The translations under genes and the position numbers were made by a program. Shown piece after piece: positions 1 through 9,100 of a stretch of DNA of 64,000 nucleotides. The notes below the pieces were generated by a model. That model had not been told where the DNA came from and did not search any database. It was given only the letters and a program-made list of their open reading frames with translations. The DNA comes from Alteromonas oceanisediminis (GTDB lineage: Bacteria; Pseudomonadota; Gammaproteobacteria; Enterobacterales; Alteromonadaceae): positions 249,470-313,469 of the forward strand of contig NZ_JAHCTA010000006.1 of NCBI RefSeq assembly GCF_018474025.1, in the 5' to 3' direction. The stretch's first letter is position 1. Each line of letters opens with the position of its first letter.

Positions 1-275
1 TAGACAAAGCCCAAATGCTTATTTCGAAACGCGGCCTGTTTTGCATCTGCCAATGAGAAAAGTGCTTCTCCATCAATCAAAACGTCGCCCTCGCTGGGTC
101 TATCCAGCGCGCCCAAAATATGCAGAAGTGTGGATTTTCCCGAGCCGCTACTGCCTAAAATGGCAACCTGCTCCCCGTGATGGATTGAAAAGCTAACCTT
201 GTTGAGTACGTTGACCGTGGATTTACCGTCCTGAAAACGCTTGCTAACTGAGCGGCACTGCAACAGTGATGACAT
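1..275 (-). CDS. lolD: LolD, lipoprotein-releasing ABC transporter ATPase (N-terminal part)
   Basis: LolD is the cytoplasmic ATPase of the LolCDE complex, which extracts mature lipoproteins from the inner membrane and hands them to LolA. Only the first 91 residues lie in the window; the gene runs off the left edge. The translation opens MSSLLQCRSVSKRF, carries the Walker A motif GSSGSGKST, then STLLHILGALD and RNKHLGFV, which follows E. coli LolD closely from memory, including the point where the Q-loop would come next. The ATG at 275 is the natural start for the family. Normally lolD follows lolC directly, but the only lolC-type gene here is 47 kb away. Identification as LolD rather than another MacB/YbbA-type ATPase rests on this N-terminal similarity. 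Confidence 0.85.
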   Translation of the reverse strand, partial: MSSLLQCRSVSKRFQDGKSTVNVLNKVSFSIHHGEQVAILGSSGSGKSTLLHILGALDRPSEGDVLIDGEALFSLADAKQAAFRNKHLGFV

Positions 276-303
276 AAGATACCGGAACAAACTGATTTGC
301 TAA

Positions 304-309
304 ATGATA
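304..309 (-). promoter_or_regulatory. Candidate -10 box for lolD
   Basis: On the minus strand TATCAT lies about 30 bp upstream of the lolD ATG. No good -35 is visible at 17-18 bp, so this is weak. It suggests that lolD may have its own promoter rather than depending only on read-through from the tRNA-Asp genes. The rest of the 131 bp gap holds a small TAGGG/CCCTA hairpin and nothing else I recognise. Confidence 0.3.
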
Positions 310-406
310 CCGCAATTGACGCGCAGTAAGCAGCTTAAACACGAAAAAATAACGGTGCTTTTTAGGGTCTGCCCTAGCGTAAGATCAATAGAAAATTGCA
401 AATGAA

Positions 407-483
407 TGGCGGAGTGGACGGGACTCGAACCCGCGACCCCCGGCGTGACAGGCCGGTATTCTAACCAACTGAACTACCACTCC
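407..483 (-). tRNA. tRNA-Asp (GTC), downstream copy
   Basis: A 77-nt cloverleaf with an encoded 3' CCA (plus-strand tgg at 407-409). The acceptor stem is GGAGTGG/CCACTCC with discriminator G, the T-arm has GGGTTCGAGTCCC, and the anticodon GTC lies at 447-449 on the complement. It closely resembles E. coli tRNA-Asp. It sits 19 nt downstream of a second tRNA-Asp and is presumably co-transcribed with it. In E. coli a tRNA-Asp gene (aspV) also sits next to dnaQ, so this is conserved context. Confidence 0.97.
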
Positions 484-502
484 GCACAGGGGATTCAAAT
501 AA

Positions 503-579
503 TGGCGGAGCGGACGGGACTCGAACCCGCGACCCCCGGCGTGACAGGCCGGTATTCTAACCAACTGAACTACCGCTCC
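503..579 (-). tRNA. tRNA-Asp (GTC), promoter-proximal copy
   Basis: A 77-nt tRNA with encoded CCA. By eye it differs from its neighbour at one acceptor base pair only: GGAGCGG/CCGCTCC here against GGAGTGG/CCACTCC there, a compensated change (C-G for U-A). The anticodon is GTC. It is transcribed from the promoter at 645-673. Confidence 0.97.
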
Positions 580-644
580 ACATTTATCAACAAAAACAAT
601 AAGTTATTCAACATGCTAGATGTGCTTCCCTCATTGCGGCGCAG

Positions 645-673
645 ATGATACGGGTTAGGCACAAACGAGTCAA
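645..673 (-). promoter_or_regulatory. Sigma-70 promoter of the tRNA-Asp pair
   Basis: On the minus strand TTGACT (668-673) and TATCAT (645-650) are separated by exactly 17 bp, followed by a G+C-rich stretch GCGCCGC. A G+C-rich discriminator is typical of stable-RNA promoters under stringent control. The start would be about 60 nt upstream of the first tRNA. Confidence 0.85.
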
Positions 674-744
674 CGGTTTTTTGGTGCAAACTCTGCCCAA
701 AGCGCTCGATTGCTGCTATTTCCAGCGATCCACGTCACCAACGT

Positions 745-2169
745 TTACTTTTTAAACGGCAATCTTGATATCAATCGCGCAAAGACCCCTTTTTTCTGTG
801 CATCCTCAAGGCTGTTTAGCTCGAGATTATTCGGGCTCAATCCGCTTGCCGTTTTTTGGCGTTTAAGCAGCACCACCACGCCAGCCACGATGATACCTAC
901 GCCTATAATCGAGCCATTCACTACCACTATCCAAAACAGCAGGTCTGGCGATTCATCGGCATTTGCACTGGGCTGCTTCATCACTGTCTGAGCATCTGCA
1001 TTCATTGAGTGCGTAGGGCCTTGTGCACGCTGAGTCATTCCATCAGTGCTTTCGCTTGATGTACCGTCGTCGACGCCTGTTGCAACGGGTTCAGGTTCGG
1101 GTTCAGTGGTGGCAAAAGTATATTCAGGCACGTCTAAAATAAAGTCCCGACCGTCAACCGTTTTGCCATAGGCCGTCACTTTGACCCGAAAAACCCCGTA
1201 TTCGTAGTTAACCACAAGGTGCTCTCGTGTGTCAGCTGAGAGTTCAGTTAACGAGAAGTTTTGAATATCACCGTTTGGAAAGCGAACTTTGCCGTCGATC
1301 AGGAGAGATGACATATCGACCAGTTCGCGTTCTGCGTCAATCAACAATTTATGATACCCCTCCCCACCACCGTCTTTTTCAACATCAATACGGATAGGGT
1401 TGGGATGAAGGATCAGCGGTTCACCGACTTGTTCTCGCGTAAACATTGGCGTTGTCACGCGGAACAGTGGACGCCACTCCCCCGCTGCGATAGCGAGATT
1501 AAACTGCCCCGTAAATGTGCCGTCCAATGGCGCTTCATCCATGCCCAAACCATTGTCTTCAAAGGTAGCAACGATTTCGCTGCTTGCCCCGAAGTTGTCA
1601 AAGTTTGGATTATTACTGCTGGCCAGTTCGATAGACAGTGTCACTACGTCACGAAATTGACTGTAGTTGATCGGCTCTTCGCCGTTGGTCAGATAGGCTG
1701 TTTGCTTAAGGATCTCACCTGAAAAAATCATTGACGGTAAGGGTTCAGCGTGCAATACGATATCGGACAGCACCATCACACGACTATTCGGCAGAATTTG
1801 TCCGACCGCCTGCCACGGCCCGGGCGTAGGATTCTTGATATTGATCATATCGTAGGTGTTCGAGTCATACCAAAAGATGTCTTGTTCATCCGCCTGCGAT
1901 TGAAATATCTTTGAGCCGTCCGGTCTAACCAAAACCACAGGGGCTGAACCAAATTCACGGAAAAACACCAAGGTGATTTCATCAACCTTGTAGTCGATGC
2001 GAAAGCGATTTTGCAATAACTTAATACTGTTGTGATATTCCCCGCCCAATTCAGTCAAAGGGCTGGGTCGACTCTCAGCGACATCCTCATTTTGCTGAGC
2101 ACCGAGTCGCAGAGGCAATACTGCAATGCACAAGTACAACAGGCACAATGAGTAACCTTGTCTAAGCAT
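745..2169 (-). CDS. TIGR03503-family exported, membrane-anchored protein
   Basis: About 475 residues. The N-terminus MLRQGYSLCLLYLCIAVLPL followed by RLGAQ looks like a signal peptide. Near the C-terminus a hydrophobic segment (LLFWIVVVNGSIIGVGIIVAG...) precedes a basic tail, suggesting a large periplasmic domain tethered by one helix. The order and the dnaQ neighbourhood fit the TIGR03503 family of uncharacterised Alteromonadales/Vibrio proteins; the family call is from memory. An upstream start at 2244 would overlap dnaQ by 56 bp and hide the signal peptide, so I prefer the ATG at 2169. A low-complexity acidic linker (EPEPEPVATGVDDGTSSES) separates the folded part from the anchor. Molecular function is unknown. 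Confidence 0.75.
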   Translation of the reverse strand: MLRQGYSLCLLYLCIAVLPLRLGAQQNEDVAESRPSPLTELGGEYHNSIKLLQNRFRIDYKVDEITLVFFREFGSAPVVLVRPDGSKIFQSQADEQDIFWYDSNTYDMINIKNPTPGPWQAVGQILPNSRVMVLSDIVLHAEPLPSMIFSGEILKQTAYLTNGEEPINYSQFRDVVTLSIELASSNNPNFDNFGASSEIVATFEDNGLGMDEAPLDGTFTGQFNLAIAAGEWRPLFRVTTPMFTREQVGEPLILHPNPIRIDVEKDGGGEGYHKLLIDAERELVDMSSLLIDGKVRFPNGDIQNFSLTELSADTREHLVVNYEYGVFRVKVTAYGKTVDGRDFILDVPEYTFATTEPEPEPVATGVDDGTSSESTDGMTQRAQGPTHSMNADAQTVMKQPSANADESPDLLFWIVVVNGSIIGVGIIVAGVVVLLKRQKTASGLSPNNLELNSLEDAQKKGVFARLISRLPFKK

Positions 2170-2188
2170 GTTCAAGCGTGTTCTACCC

Positions 2189-2911
2189 TCAGTCCGCGGG
2201 TTGCGACCGCCATAAACAGCTGCCCCCCTCTTTTTCAACCACATTTAAGCGAGTTTCATGTTGTTCTAATTCATCGGCCGTTGCTCGAATAACCTTAAAG
2301 GTCAATGCACTGCGGTCAATGGCGCGCTTCTCATCTTCATCATACTGAGCACTGTCATTTGACTGCTTACCGGCTAAGTTGAGTTTGGTTTGACCACCGG
2401 TCATGATGAGGTAAACGTCGGCTAAAATTTCTGCATCCAACAAAGCGCCGTGCAGGGTTCGGTGGCCATTCTCTATGCCATAACGTTTGCACAATGCGTC
2501 AAGGTTATTTTTTTGACCTGGGTGCATTTTCCGCGCTAGTTGGAGTGTATCTAACACATCACAAATATCCGCGGTGCGAATATCGGTGACACTGGGTGTC
2601 ATAGCAAACTCAAAATCCATGAACCCCACGTCAAACGGCGCGTTGTGAATAACCAGTTGGGCACCGCGAATAAAGGCGACAAAATCCTGTGCGATGTCTT
2701 CGAACAGTGGCTTATCACGCAAAAACTCGTTGGTGATGCCGTGCACGTCAATTGCTTCCTGTTCAATTTCACGCTGTGGATTAATGTAAACGTGAAAATG
2801 ATTACCCGTTAGCTTTCGATCAAGTAGCTCAACACAACCGATTTCAATAATGCGATGCCCTTCTTTCGGATCGATACCGGTTGTTTCTGTATCTAAAATT
2901 ATTTGTCGCAT
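2189..2911 (-). CDS. dnaQ: DNA polymerase III epsilon subunit (3'-5' proofreading exonuclease)
   Basis: DnaQ proofreads for the replicative polymerase as part of the alpha-epsilon-theta core. The DEDDh exonuclease motifs are visible: ILDTETTG (Exo I), [14 protein letters not shown] (Exo II), and [18 protein letters not shown] (Exo III, with catalytic His and Asp). The C-terminal tail after about residue 180 corresponds to the alpha-binding segment. At about 240 residues it matches the usual length. The start is the ATG at 2911; an in-frame TTG three codons upstream is possible. It is divergent from rnhA with an 83 bp gap, as in E. coli and most gammaproteobacteria. Confidence 0.96.
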   Translation of the reverse strand: MRQIILDTETTGIDPKEGHRIIEIGCVELLDRKLTGNHFHVYINPQREIEQEAIDVHGITNEFLRDKPLFEDIAQDFVAFIRGAQLVIHNAPFDVGFMDFEFAMTPSVTDIRTADICDVLDTLQLARKMHPGQKNNLDALCKRYGIENGHRTLHGALLDAEILADVYLIMTGGQTKLNLAGKQSNDSAQYDEDEKRAIDRSALTFKVIRATADELEQHETRLNVVEKEGGSCLWRSQPAD

Positions 2912-2994
2912 CGTATTCAACTCGTCATTTACTCTACATTTACGCTAGTATACCCGACCCTGAAAATGACTCCATGCAGAAGAGGCCGCAAAGG

Positions 2995-3456
2995 ATGAAA
3001 AAAGTACAACTATTTACGGATGGATCATGTCTGGGCAATCCTGGCCCCGGCGGATACGGTGTGGTTTTGGTCTTTAATCAACACAGTAAAGAGCTCTCTC
3101 AGGGCTATACCCTGACCACCAATAATCGCATGGAATTGCTGGCCACCATCGTCGGTTTACAATCGTTGACACAGCGCTGTGACGTTGTGCTCACCACCGA
3201 CAGCCAGTACGTAAAGAATGGCATCAATCAATGGATCCATAACTGGAAACGCAATGGTTGGCGCACCGCAGCCAAGCAACCTGTCAAAAACGCTGATTTA
3301 TGGCAACGGCTGGATAAGGCTGTTCAAGCGCACAATGTCGACTGGCGTTGGGTTAAAGGTCATTCTGGCCATCCTGAAAACGAACGCTGCGACGCGTTAG
3401 CTCGTGCCGCTGCAGAATCGGCTAATCGTATCGACGATACCGGCTACGTTGCATAA
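2995..3456 (+). CDS. rnhA: Ribonuclease HI
   Basis: RNase HI cleaves the RNA strand of RNA-DNA hybrids, removing R-loops and primers. The protein from the ATG at 2995 has 153 residues, against 155 in E. coli. It opens [20 protein letters not shown], with the first catalytic Asp, then NNRMELLA (Glu), TTDSQYV (Asp), and [20 protein letters not shown] (His and Asp). AAGAGG at about 2980-2985 is well placed for the ATG at 2995. Upstream in-frame starts would add a tail not found in the family. Divergent from dnaQ. Confidence 0.96.
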   Translation: MKKVQLFTDGSCLGNPGPGGYGVVLVFNQHSKELSQGYTLTTNNRMELLATIVGLQSLTQRCDVVLTTDSQYVKNGINQWIHNWKRNGWRTAAKQPVKNADLWQRLDKAVQAHNVDWRWVKGHSGHPENERCDALARAAAESANRIDDTGYVA

Positions 3457-3465
3457 TGCCTTTAC

Positions 3466-4452
3466 TTACCACGTCACCACCAGTTTCCCCATGCTGTCAT
3501 TCGCCTCTAAGCGTCGATGAGTTTCCGCGATGCGCTCGACAGCGTAGATGGTGTCGAGATTGACGACGAGTTCGCCAGAATTAAAATCAGCATGAAACGC
3601 CTGCATGAATTGGGCTACGAGATCACGCTTATACGCTTTGCAACGATTGCGTAAAGTGGAACCCCGCAAGGTTGCCCGCTTGGATAGCAGCTTCGCCATA
3701 TCCAGCGCATCGGCGTAGCGCCCCGCTAGCATGGCGAGATAAATAATGGTTCCGTCCGTGTTCAACACTGAGAGGTTTCGATTTAGGTAATCTCCGCCAA
3801 CAAAATCAAGCACAACATCAGCGGCAAAATGATTACGCGTAAGTTCATCAGCAAAGTCATTTTGCCGATAATTGATTAGATGACTCGCCCCCATTGCCTC
3901 ACACAGCGACAGCTTTTCCGCACTTGATGCGGTGACGGCGATTTCACATCCGCGCTTTTTTGCCAGTTGGATTGCGGCCAATCCAACGCCGCTGGCGCCA
4001 GCATGAATGAGTACTCGCTGCCCTTGGCGCAATTGACCCAAGCCGAAAAGGCTCTGATAAGCCGTTAGAAATACCTCCGGTAAACCTGCGGCTTGTTCAA
4101 ATGACAGTGATGTGGGTATTGGCATTGCGTGTGCGGCGTCCATGATGGCGAACTCCGCGTACCCGCCTCCATCAACAAGCCCGCACACCGGATCGCCGAT
4201 GTTCCAGTCACTCACCTCAGCGCCAACCGCATCAATCACGCCAGATACTTCAAGACCTAACACGTGACTGTGCCCGGGCGGCGCCGGGTATTTGCCCTGT
4301 CGTTGCAACGTGTCTGCCCGATTAATCCCGAACGCACGAACGTTGACTCGCAGTTCATTCTTATCAGGTACAGGCATTTCGCACGCTTGCAAGAAAAGAC
4401 TTGAATCACGCAAGGTCGTTTGGTCAGTCGGATCGAAATCTATGTAGCGCAT
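3466..4452 (-). CDS. Zinc-less quinone oxidoreductase of the MDR superfamily (PIG3-like)
   Basis: About 328 residues. It has the N-terminal GroES-like domain (NRADTLQRQGKYPAPPG, then GLEVSGVI) and a Rossmann NADPH-binding core with GASGVGLAAIQLAKKRG, the AxxGxG-type fingerprint of quinone oxidoreductases. The cysteine and histidine ligands of catalytic-zinc alcohol dehydrogenases are absent, so NADPH-dependent quinone or enone reduction is the likely chemistry; the substrate cannot be read from sequence. The start is decided by GGGAGG at about 4460-4465, which is 8 nt from the ATG at 4452 and too close to another ATG at 4458. Divergent from rlmI. Confidence 0.85.
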   Translation of the reverse strand: MRYIDFDPTDQTTLRDSSLFLQACEMPVPDKNELRVNVRAFGINRADTLQRQGKYPAPPGHSHVLGLEVSGVIDAVGAEVSDWNIGDPVCGLVDGGGYAEFAIMDAAHAMPIPTSLSFEQAAGLPEVFLTAYQSLFGLGQLRQGQRVLIHAGASGVGLAAIQLAKKRGCEIAVTASSAEKLSLCEAMGASHLINYRQNDFADELTRNHFAADVVLDFVGGDYLNRNLSVLNTDGTIIYLAMLAGRYADALDMAKLLSKRATLRGSTLRNRCKAYKRDLVAQFMQAFHADFNSGELVVNLDTIYAVERIAETHRRLEANDSMGKLVVTW

Positions 4453-4562
4453 AATCATTCCCTCCCGTGCAGATAGTTGAGAGCGCGGCACAGAAGGTTA
4501 CTGTGCTTAACGTCGGGTTTGCGTATAATCACGCCACAATTCTATCATCAAAAACAAAGTCT

Positions 4563-5750
4563 ATGTCTGCCACATTAGTGTTACACCCTGAGCGAGAAAA
4601 ATCGCTGCTGCGCCGCCATCCCTGGGTTTTTGAAGGTGCAGTTAACCGAATCAAAGGTCAATGTTCGGTCGGTGATACGGTTGATATTGTGTCGTCGAAA
4701 GGCAAATGGTTAGCACGAGGCGCATTTTCGCCTCAATCGCAGATACGCGCTCGTGTGTGGACGTTCGACAAGAATGAAAGTGTCGACAATGCATTTTTCT
4801 GCCGAAAAATTGAACGTTGCATCGCTCAGCGGGCAGCCGTGGTCGCTTTATCGCAAACCACGGGTTATCGCTTAGTTGCTGGAGAGTCAGACGATCTTCC
4901 GGGTATCACCGTGGATGTATACGCCAATGTTGTGGTTGTGCAACTGCTCTCAGCCGGCGCAGAGAAGCAGCGCGGAAAAATCCTTTGGGCGCTGAAACGG
5001 TTTTTTCCTGATAGCGTGATCCACGAGCGAAGCGATGTCGCGGTGCGTGAAAAAGAAGGTTTATCGCCTGTCGTCGAAACTCATCAGGGTGAACTGCCAC
5101 GCGAGGTCACTATATCAGAGCACGGTATCCAGATTATCGTTGATTTAGTTGATGGTCACAAAACCGGCTTTTACCTTGATCAGCGCGAAAATCGTGCCAT
5201 CGTTGGCCGATACGCAACCGGTAAAACACTGCTGAATTGCTTTTGCTACACCGGCACTTTCGCCAGTCATGCACTGAAAGCAGGCGCGACACATGTGACG
5301 AACGTCGATGTTTCAGCGCATGCATTAGCCACAGCCAGACGCAACTTAGCCATCAATAATCTAAGCGATGAACAGGCAGAATTTGTTGAAAAAGATGTGT
5401 TTAATTTATTGCGTGACTTCCGCGATGAAAAGCGTCAATTTGGCGTGGTGGTGCTGGACCCACCAAAATTCGTTGATAGTAAAGCCACGTTGAAACGCGC
5501 AGCGCGTGGTTATAAAGACATCAATCTTTACGGCATTCAAGCCGTGGAACCCGGCGGTTACTTAGCCACTTTTAGTTGTTCAGGACTCATGCCTGCGGAT
5601 TTATTCGCTAAAATTGTTGCCGATGCGGCGCTTGATGCAAAACGAGACGTCAAGATATTGCAGCGACTGGAGCAAGCGCCTGATCACGCCGTATCAAGCA
5701 ACTATCCGGAAGGGTACTATCTAAAGGGGCTACTCTGCCAGGTGTGGTAA
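4563..5750 (+). CDS. rlmI: 23S rRNA (cytosine-1962-C5)-methyltransferase RlmI
   Basis: RlmI methylates C1962 of 23S rRNA using S-adenosylmethionine. The 395-residue product aligns by eye with E. coli RlmI across its length: EREKSLLRRHPWVFEGAV and GKWLARGAFSP in the N-terminal PUA domain, then HKTGFYLDQR, LNCFCYTGTFASHAL (SAM-binding motif I), VVLDPPKFV (motif IV), and TFSCSGLM with the conserved cysteine. ATG 4563 gives the same N-terminus as E. coli (MSATLVLHPEREKSL). TATAAT at 4524-4529 is a candidate -10 without a clear -35. No strong ribosome-binding site is visible. Confidence 0.95.
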   Translation: MSATLVLHPEREKSLLRRHPWVFEGAVNRIKGQCSVGDTVDIVSSKGKWLARGAFSPQSQIRARVWTFDKNESVDNAFFCRKIERCIAQRAAVVALSQTTGYRLVAGESDDLPGITVDVYANVVVVQLLSAGAEKQRGKILWALKRFFPDSVIHERSDVAVREKEGLSPVVETHQGELPREVTISEHGIQIIVDLVDGHKTGFYLDQRENRAIVGRYATGKTLLNCFCYTGTFASHALKAGATHVTNVDVSAHALATARRNLAINNLSDEQAEFVEKDVFNLLRDFRDEKRQFGVVVLDPPKFVDSKATLKRAARGYKDINLYGIQAVEPGGYLATFSCSGLMPADLFAKIVADAALDAKRDVKILQRLEQAPDHAVSSNYPEGYYLKGLLCQVW

Positions 5751-5752
5751 CG

Positions 5753-6055
5753 CTATTTCATCTCGGTGATTTCGACGCCAACGATACAGGCGTCGTCACC
5801 CTCAGGCACACATCGCACGACTTTGGCACGTGCTGACAGTGACGGAATTTGACTGCTGGTTGACTCAATCGACACTGACACTTGCGTGCCCAGTTCGACT
5901 GAGCTTTCTGCCACTTCTAACGACATTCCGGTAGCGCTGATATCGCGACAGATAGCCTGTAATGTGCGGCTCGATTCATTGTCGTTGATGGTCATTTCAC
6001 ACGGCGAATTAATCATCATCCGGAAGAAATTACGCTTGTCGTCATATCCTAGCAT
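5753..6055 (-). CDS. PilZ-domain protein, putative c-di-GMP receptor
   Basis: A 100-residue, single-domain protein. It has the arginine motif near the N-terminus (KRNFFRMMINSP) and the second PilZ motif in CRDISATGMSLEV (D-x-S-x-x-G), which together form the c-di-GMP binding site. No other domain is present, so it probably acts by contacting a partner. Tail-to-tail with rlmI (2 bp gap) and downstream of hrpA's end, transcribed on its own strand. A diguanylate cyclase gene lies at about 17-18.5 kb, but nothing ties the two together. The first motif has KRNFFR where RxxxR is usual (R8 to R12), which still fits. Confidence 0.85.
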   Translation of the reverse strand: MLGYDDKRNFFRMMINSPCEMTINDNESSRTLQAICRDISATGMSLEVAESSVELGTQVSVSIESTSSQIPSLSARAKVVRCVPEGDDACIVGVEITEMK

Positions 6056-6123
6056 TACTGCATCTCCAAAACCGTGGTCGAATTCCTGTTCAAGTTATAG
6101 GGCGCTATGCGGCCGTTGTCAAT

Positions 6124-9100
6124 CTAGAAATTTGCCAGATGGTTTTCAATCCGCTTTGCCGAGATGGGATATTGAGTGCCCAATTGCTGCGCAAACAACG
6201 AAACCCGAAACTCTTCGATCATCCAGCGAGTTTCAAGCAGCGCTGGCGGTATTTCTGCATGCAGGCGATAGGCATCACATTTTTGCTGAAACAGCGTCGT
6301 TACTTTTTCTATTGCCAGCGCATGCAGGCGATCACGATTGGGATCGATATGGACTTTTTCTAACCGCTTTTGCAATGCACTTAAGTACCGTTGCCAGTCA
6401 TTTAGTCGTCCAGCACCGATATCACTCACAAAACCGGGATACACCAGGCGTTGCAGATGAGACTTAATATCTGCCATCGCGTTAATAGATCGTATATCGA
6501 TTTTGCCTTTTAACGCTTTCTGGATCGCCGCAGCAATGACGAGCCCCTTTTCTGCACTAAGGGCTATTTGGAAAACCTCGTCATTGATATTAGCCCTTGC
6601 AAACTCACACAGCTGCGAAAATTGCGCTTTTGACCGTACATGAGTGTACCCGTCGAACTGAGCATGGCAAAAATGATCGATGGCCGCCTTGACGCAATCT
6701 TCAATAAGGCTTTGAATGGAGCCGAACGGATTGAAATACAAACCCAGCTTGGCTTTGTTCGGTAGCGCATTCTGTAAGTATTTAATGGGTGACGGGATCG
6801 CAAGCAGAACCAAGGTGCGTACTCCCTCAGCATGGGCGGCATCGGCTTCTTGCGGAGAGTCAAATAAACGAATATCCACGGCGTTTTTTTGCGCTTTCAG
6901 TGCCGGAAAGGCTTTAACCTCAAACTGACCAGTACGCTGAACAAACTTATCCGGTAGCTGCTCAAAATCCCACTCGGTCAAACCGCTGCGTTCGAATTCA
7001 GGCGTAGCAGCCTGATTTAAGGTGTCTTGAACCCGCCCCTGTAACGCATTTTGCAAGGCCAGCAATTGTTTGCCGCTACTGATCACTTTACCCCGAGTAT
7101 CAACCACCTTAAATGTCATACGAAGATGGCGCGGCACATCCTGCCACTGCCATTCCGAATCTTCCACTGCTACGCCAGTCATTTTATGCAGTTTTGCGGA
7201 TAATGCCTGAGTCAGCGGTACACTTGTGCTTACTTGGTCATCTTTAAAACTCACAAGGCACGCATTCGCAAAATCAGGTGCAGGCACGAAATGTCGGCGC
7301 AAACGTTTTGGTAGAGACTTTATCAGCGCCACGATGAGTTCAGCACGCAAACCCGGCACCTGCCATTCAAACCCGATATCGTTAATTTGATTTAATAACG
7401 GTAATGGCACCATCACACTGACGCCGTCATCCTCAGCGCTAGGCTCAAAGTGATACGTTAACGGCAAAGTCACATTGTCCTGACGCCAATATTCAGGAAA
7501 TAATATGGCGGCATCCGCGGCCACGTCGACTTTTGTGACATCGTCACGGCTGAATATGAGTTCGTCAATCTGCGATTTTGACTGGGTTTTAATCCATTTC
7601 TTGAAACTGGCTTCACTCACAATATGATCGGGAATACGCGCAAAATAAAAGTCCGCCAGCTCATCCTCACTGACCAATAAATCGCGTCGCCGAGTCTTTT
7701 GTTCTAACTCATCAATTTCAGCCAGCAGCTCCTGATTGCGCTGCAAAAAAGCATAATTTAACTGAGTCACGCCATTCACCAAAGCTTCTCGCACGAATAA
7801 GGTATGACAGGTGACGGGATCAATACTGGCATAGTTAATTGCACGCTTTGGCACAATAGGGAGTCCATACAACAGCACTTTTTCATCAGCCATCACTGCA
7901 CCCCGTTTTTTCGACCATCGCGGTTCAGAATAACTTGATTTGGTCAAATGGCGCGCCAATGGTTCAAGCCAACTGGGGTCAATCTTCGCCACCAATCTTG
8001 CAAATAATCGACTGGTTTCCACTAACTCCGCGGCCATTACCCATTTCGGTGTTTTTTTCGCCAGCCCTGATCCCGGAAAAATCATAAAGTGAGTATTTCT
8101 GGCCCCCAGATATTGGCGATCGCTATCCAATTGCCCTATCTGAGAGAGTAATCCACTCGCTATCGCTTTGTGCACGTTGTCAGGATCGGCAGGCTGGCTA
8201 TTTAAACGCAACCCACAACTCACGAGCGAGTGCTTGATTTGGCTGACGATGTCCTGCCATTCACGCATCCGTAAGTAATGCACAAAGTGTGTTTTACACC
8301 ACTTGCGCAATTGGCTATTGCTAAGCGCTCGTTGTTGCTGCTTGAACGTGTTCCAAAGATTCAGTAGGCCGATAAAATCGGAGACTGGATCCTCAAACAT
8401 TTTGTGCGCCTCATCCGCTTTTTGGCGAAACTCCTGTGGCCGCTCACGTGGGTCTTGAATAGACAGTCCGGCAGCAATCACGGCAACCTCAGTGACGGCA
8501 TCGAACTCACCTGCCGTGACAATCATTCTGGCGTAACGAGGATCAATGGGAAGACGCGTAAGGCGCTTGCCTACGTCAGTTAAAACAGGGCCTCGTTTGT
8601 CCTGAGAAACCGCTTGAAGTTCTTCCAGTAATAAAAAACCGTCACGAATATTACGCCCATCAGGCGCTTGGACAAAAGGGAAGGCCTCAATACTGCCAAG
8701 CCCCAGCCCGAGCATTTGTAAAATAACTGAGGCCAGATTGGTGCGGAGAATTTCTGGGTCCGTAAATTCGGGGCGGCCCAGATAATCTTCTTCACTGTAC
8801 AGTCGAATGCACACACCGTCAGATGTTCGTCCGCAACGACCTGCGCGTTGATTTGCAGACGCCTGTGAAATGGCTTCAATAGGAAGTCGTTGAACCTTAC
8901 TGCGCGCGCTGTAGCGCGAGATGCGCGCCGTACCGGGGTCAATCACATATTTGATGCCCGGCACGGTTAAAGAGGTTTCTGCCACATTAGTGGCCAACAC
9001 AATCCGCCGACCGGAATGGGATTGGAATATACGGTTTTGTTCACTGGCGGATAACCGTGCGTACAACGGAACAATCTCAGTGTGCCTGTACTGCTGGCGT

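Noticed and set aside
350..406. Rho-independent terminator after the tRNA-Asp genes
   Set aside because: A short TAGGG/CCCTA hairpin exists, but on the minus strand it is followed by A residues, not T.
406..648. An open reading frame of 80 codons with a repeated peptide (GLEPATPGVTGRYSNQLNY twice)
   Set aside because: It is the antisense translation of the two tRNA-Asp genes; the peptide repeat is the tRNA repeat.
6139..6467. Plus-strand reading frames inside the hrpA 3' end
   Set aside because: They are antisense to a clear, full-length HrpA and have no ribosome-binding site or recognisable domain.
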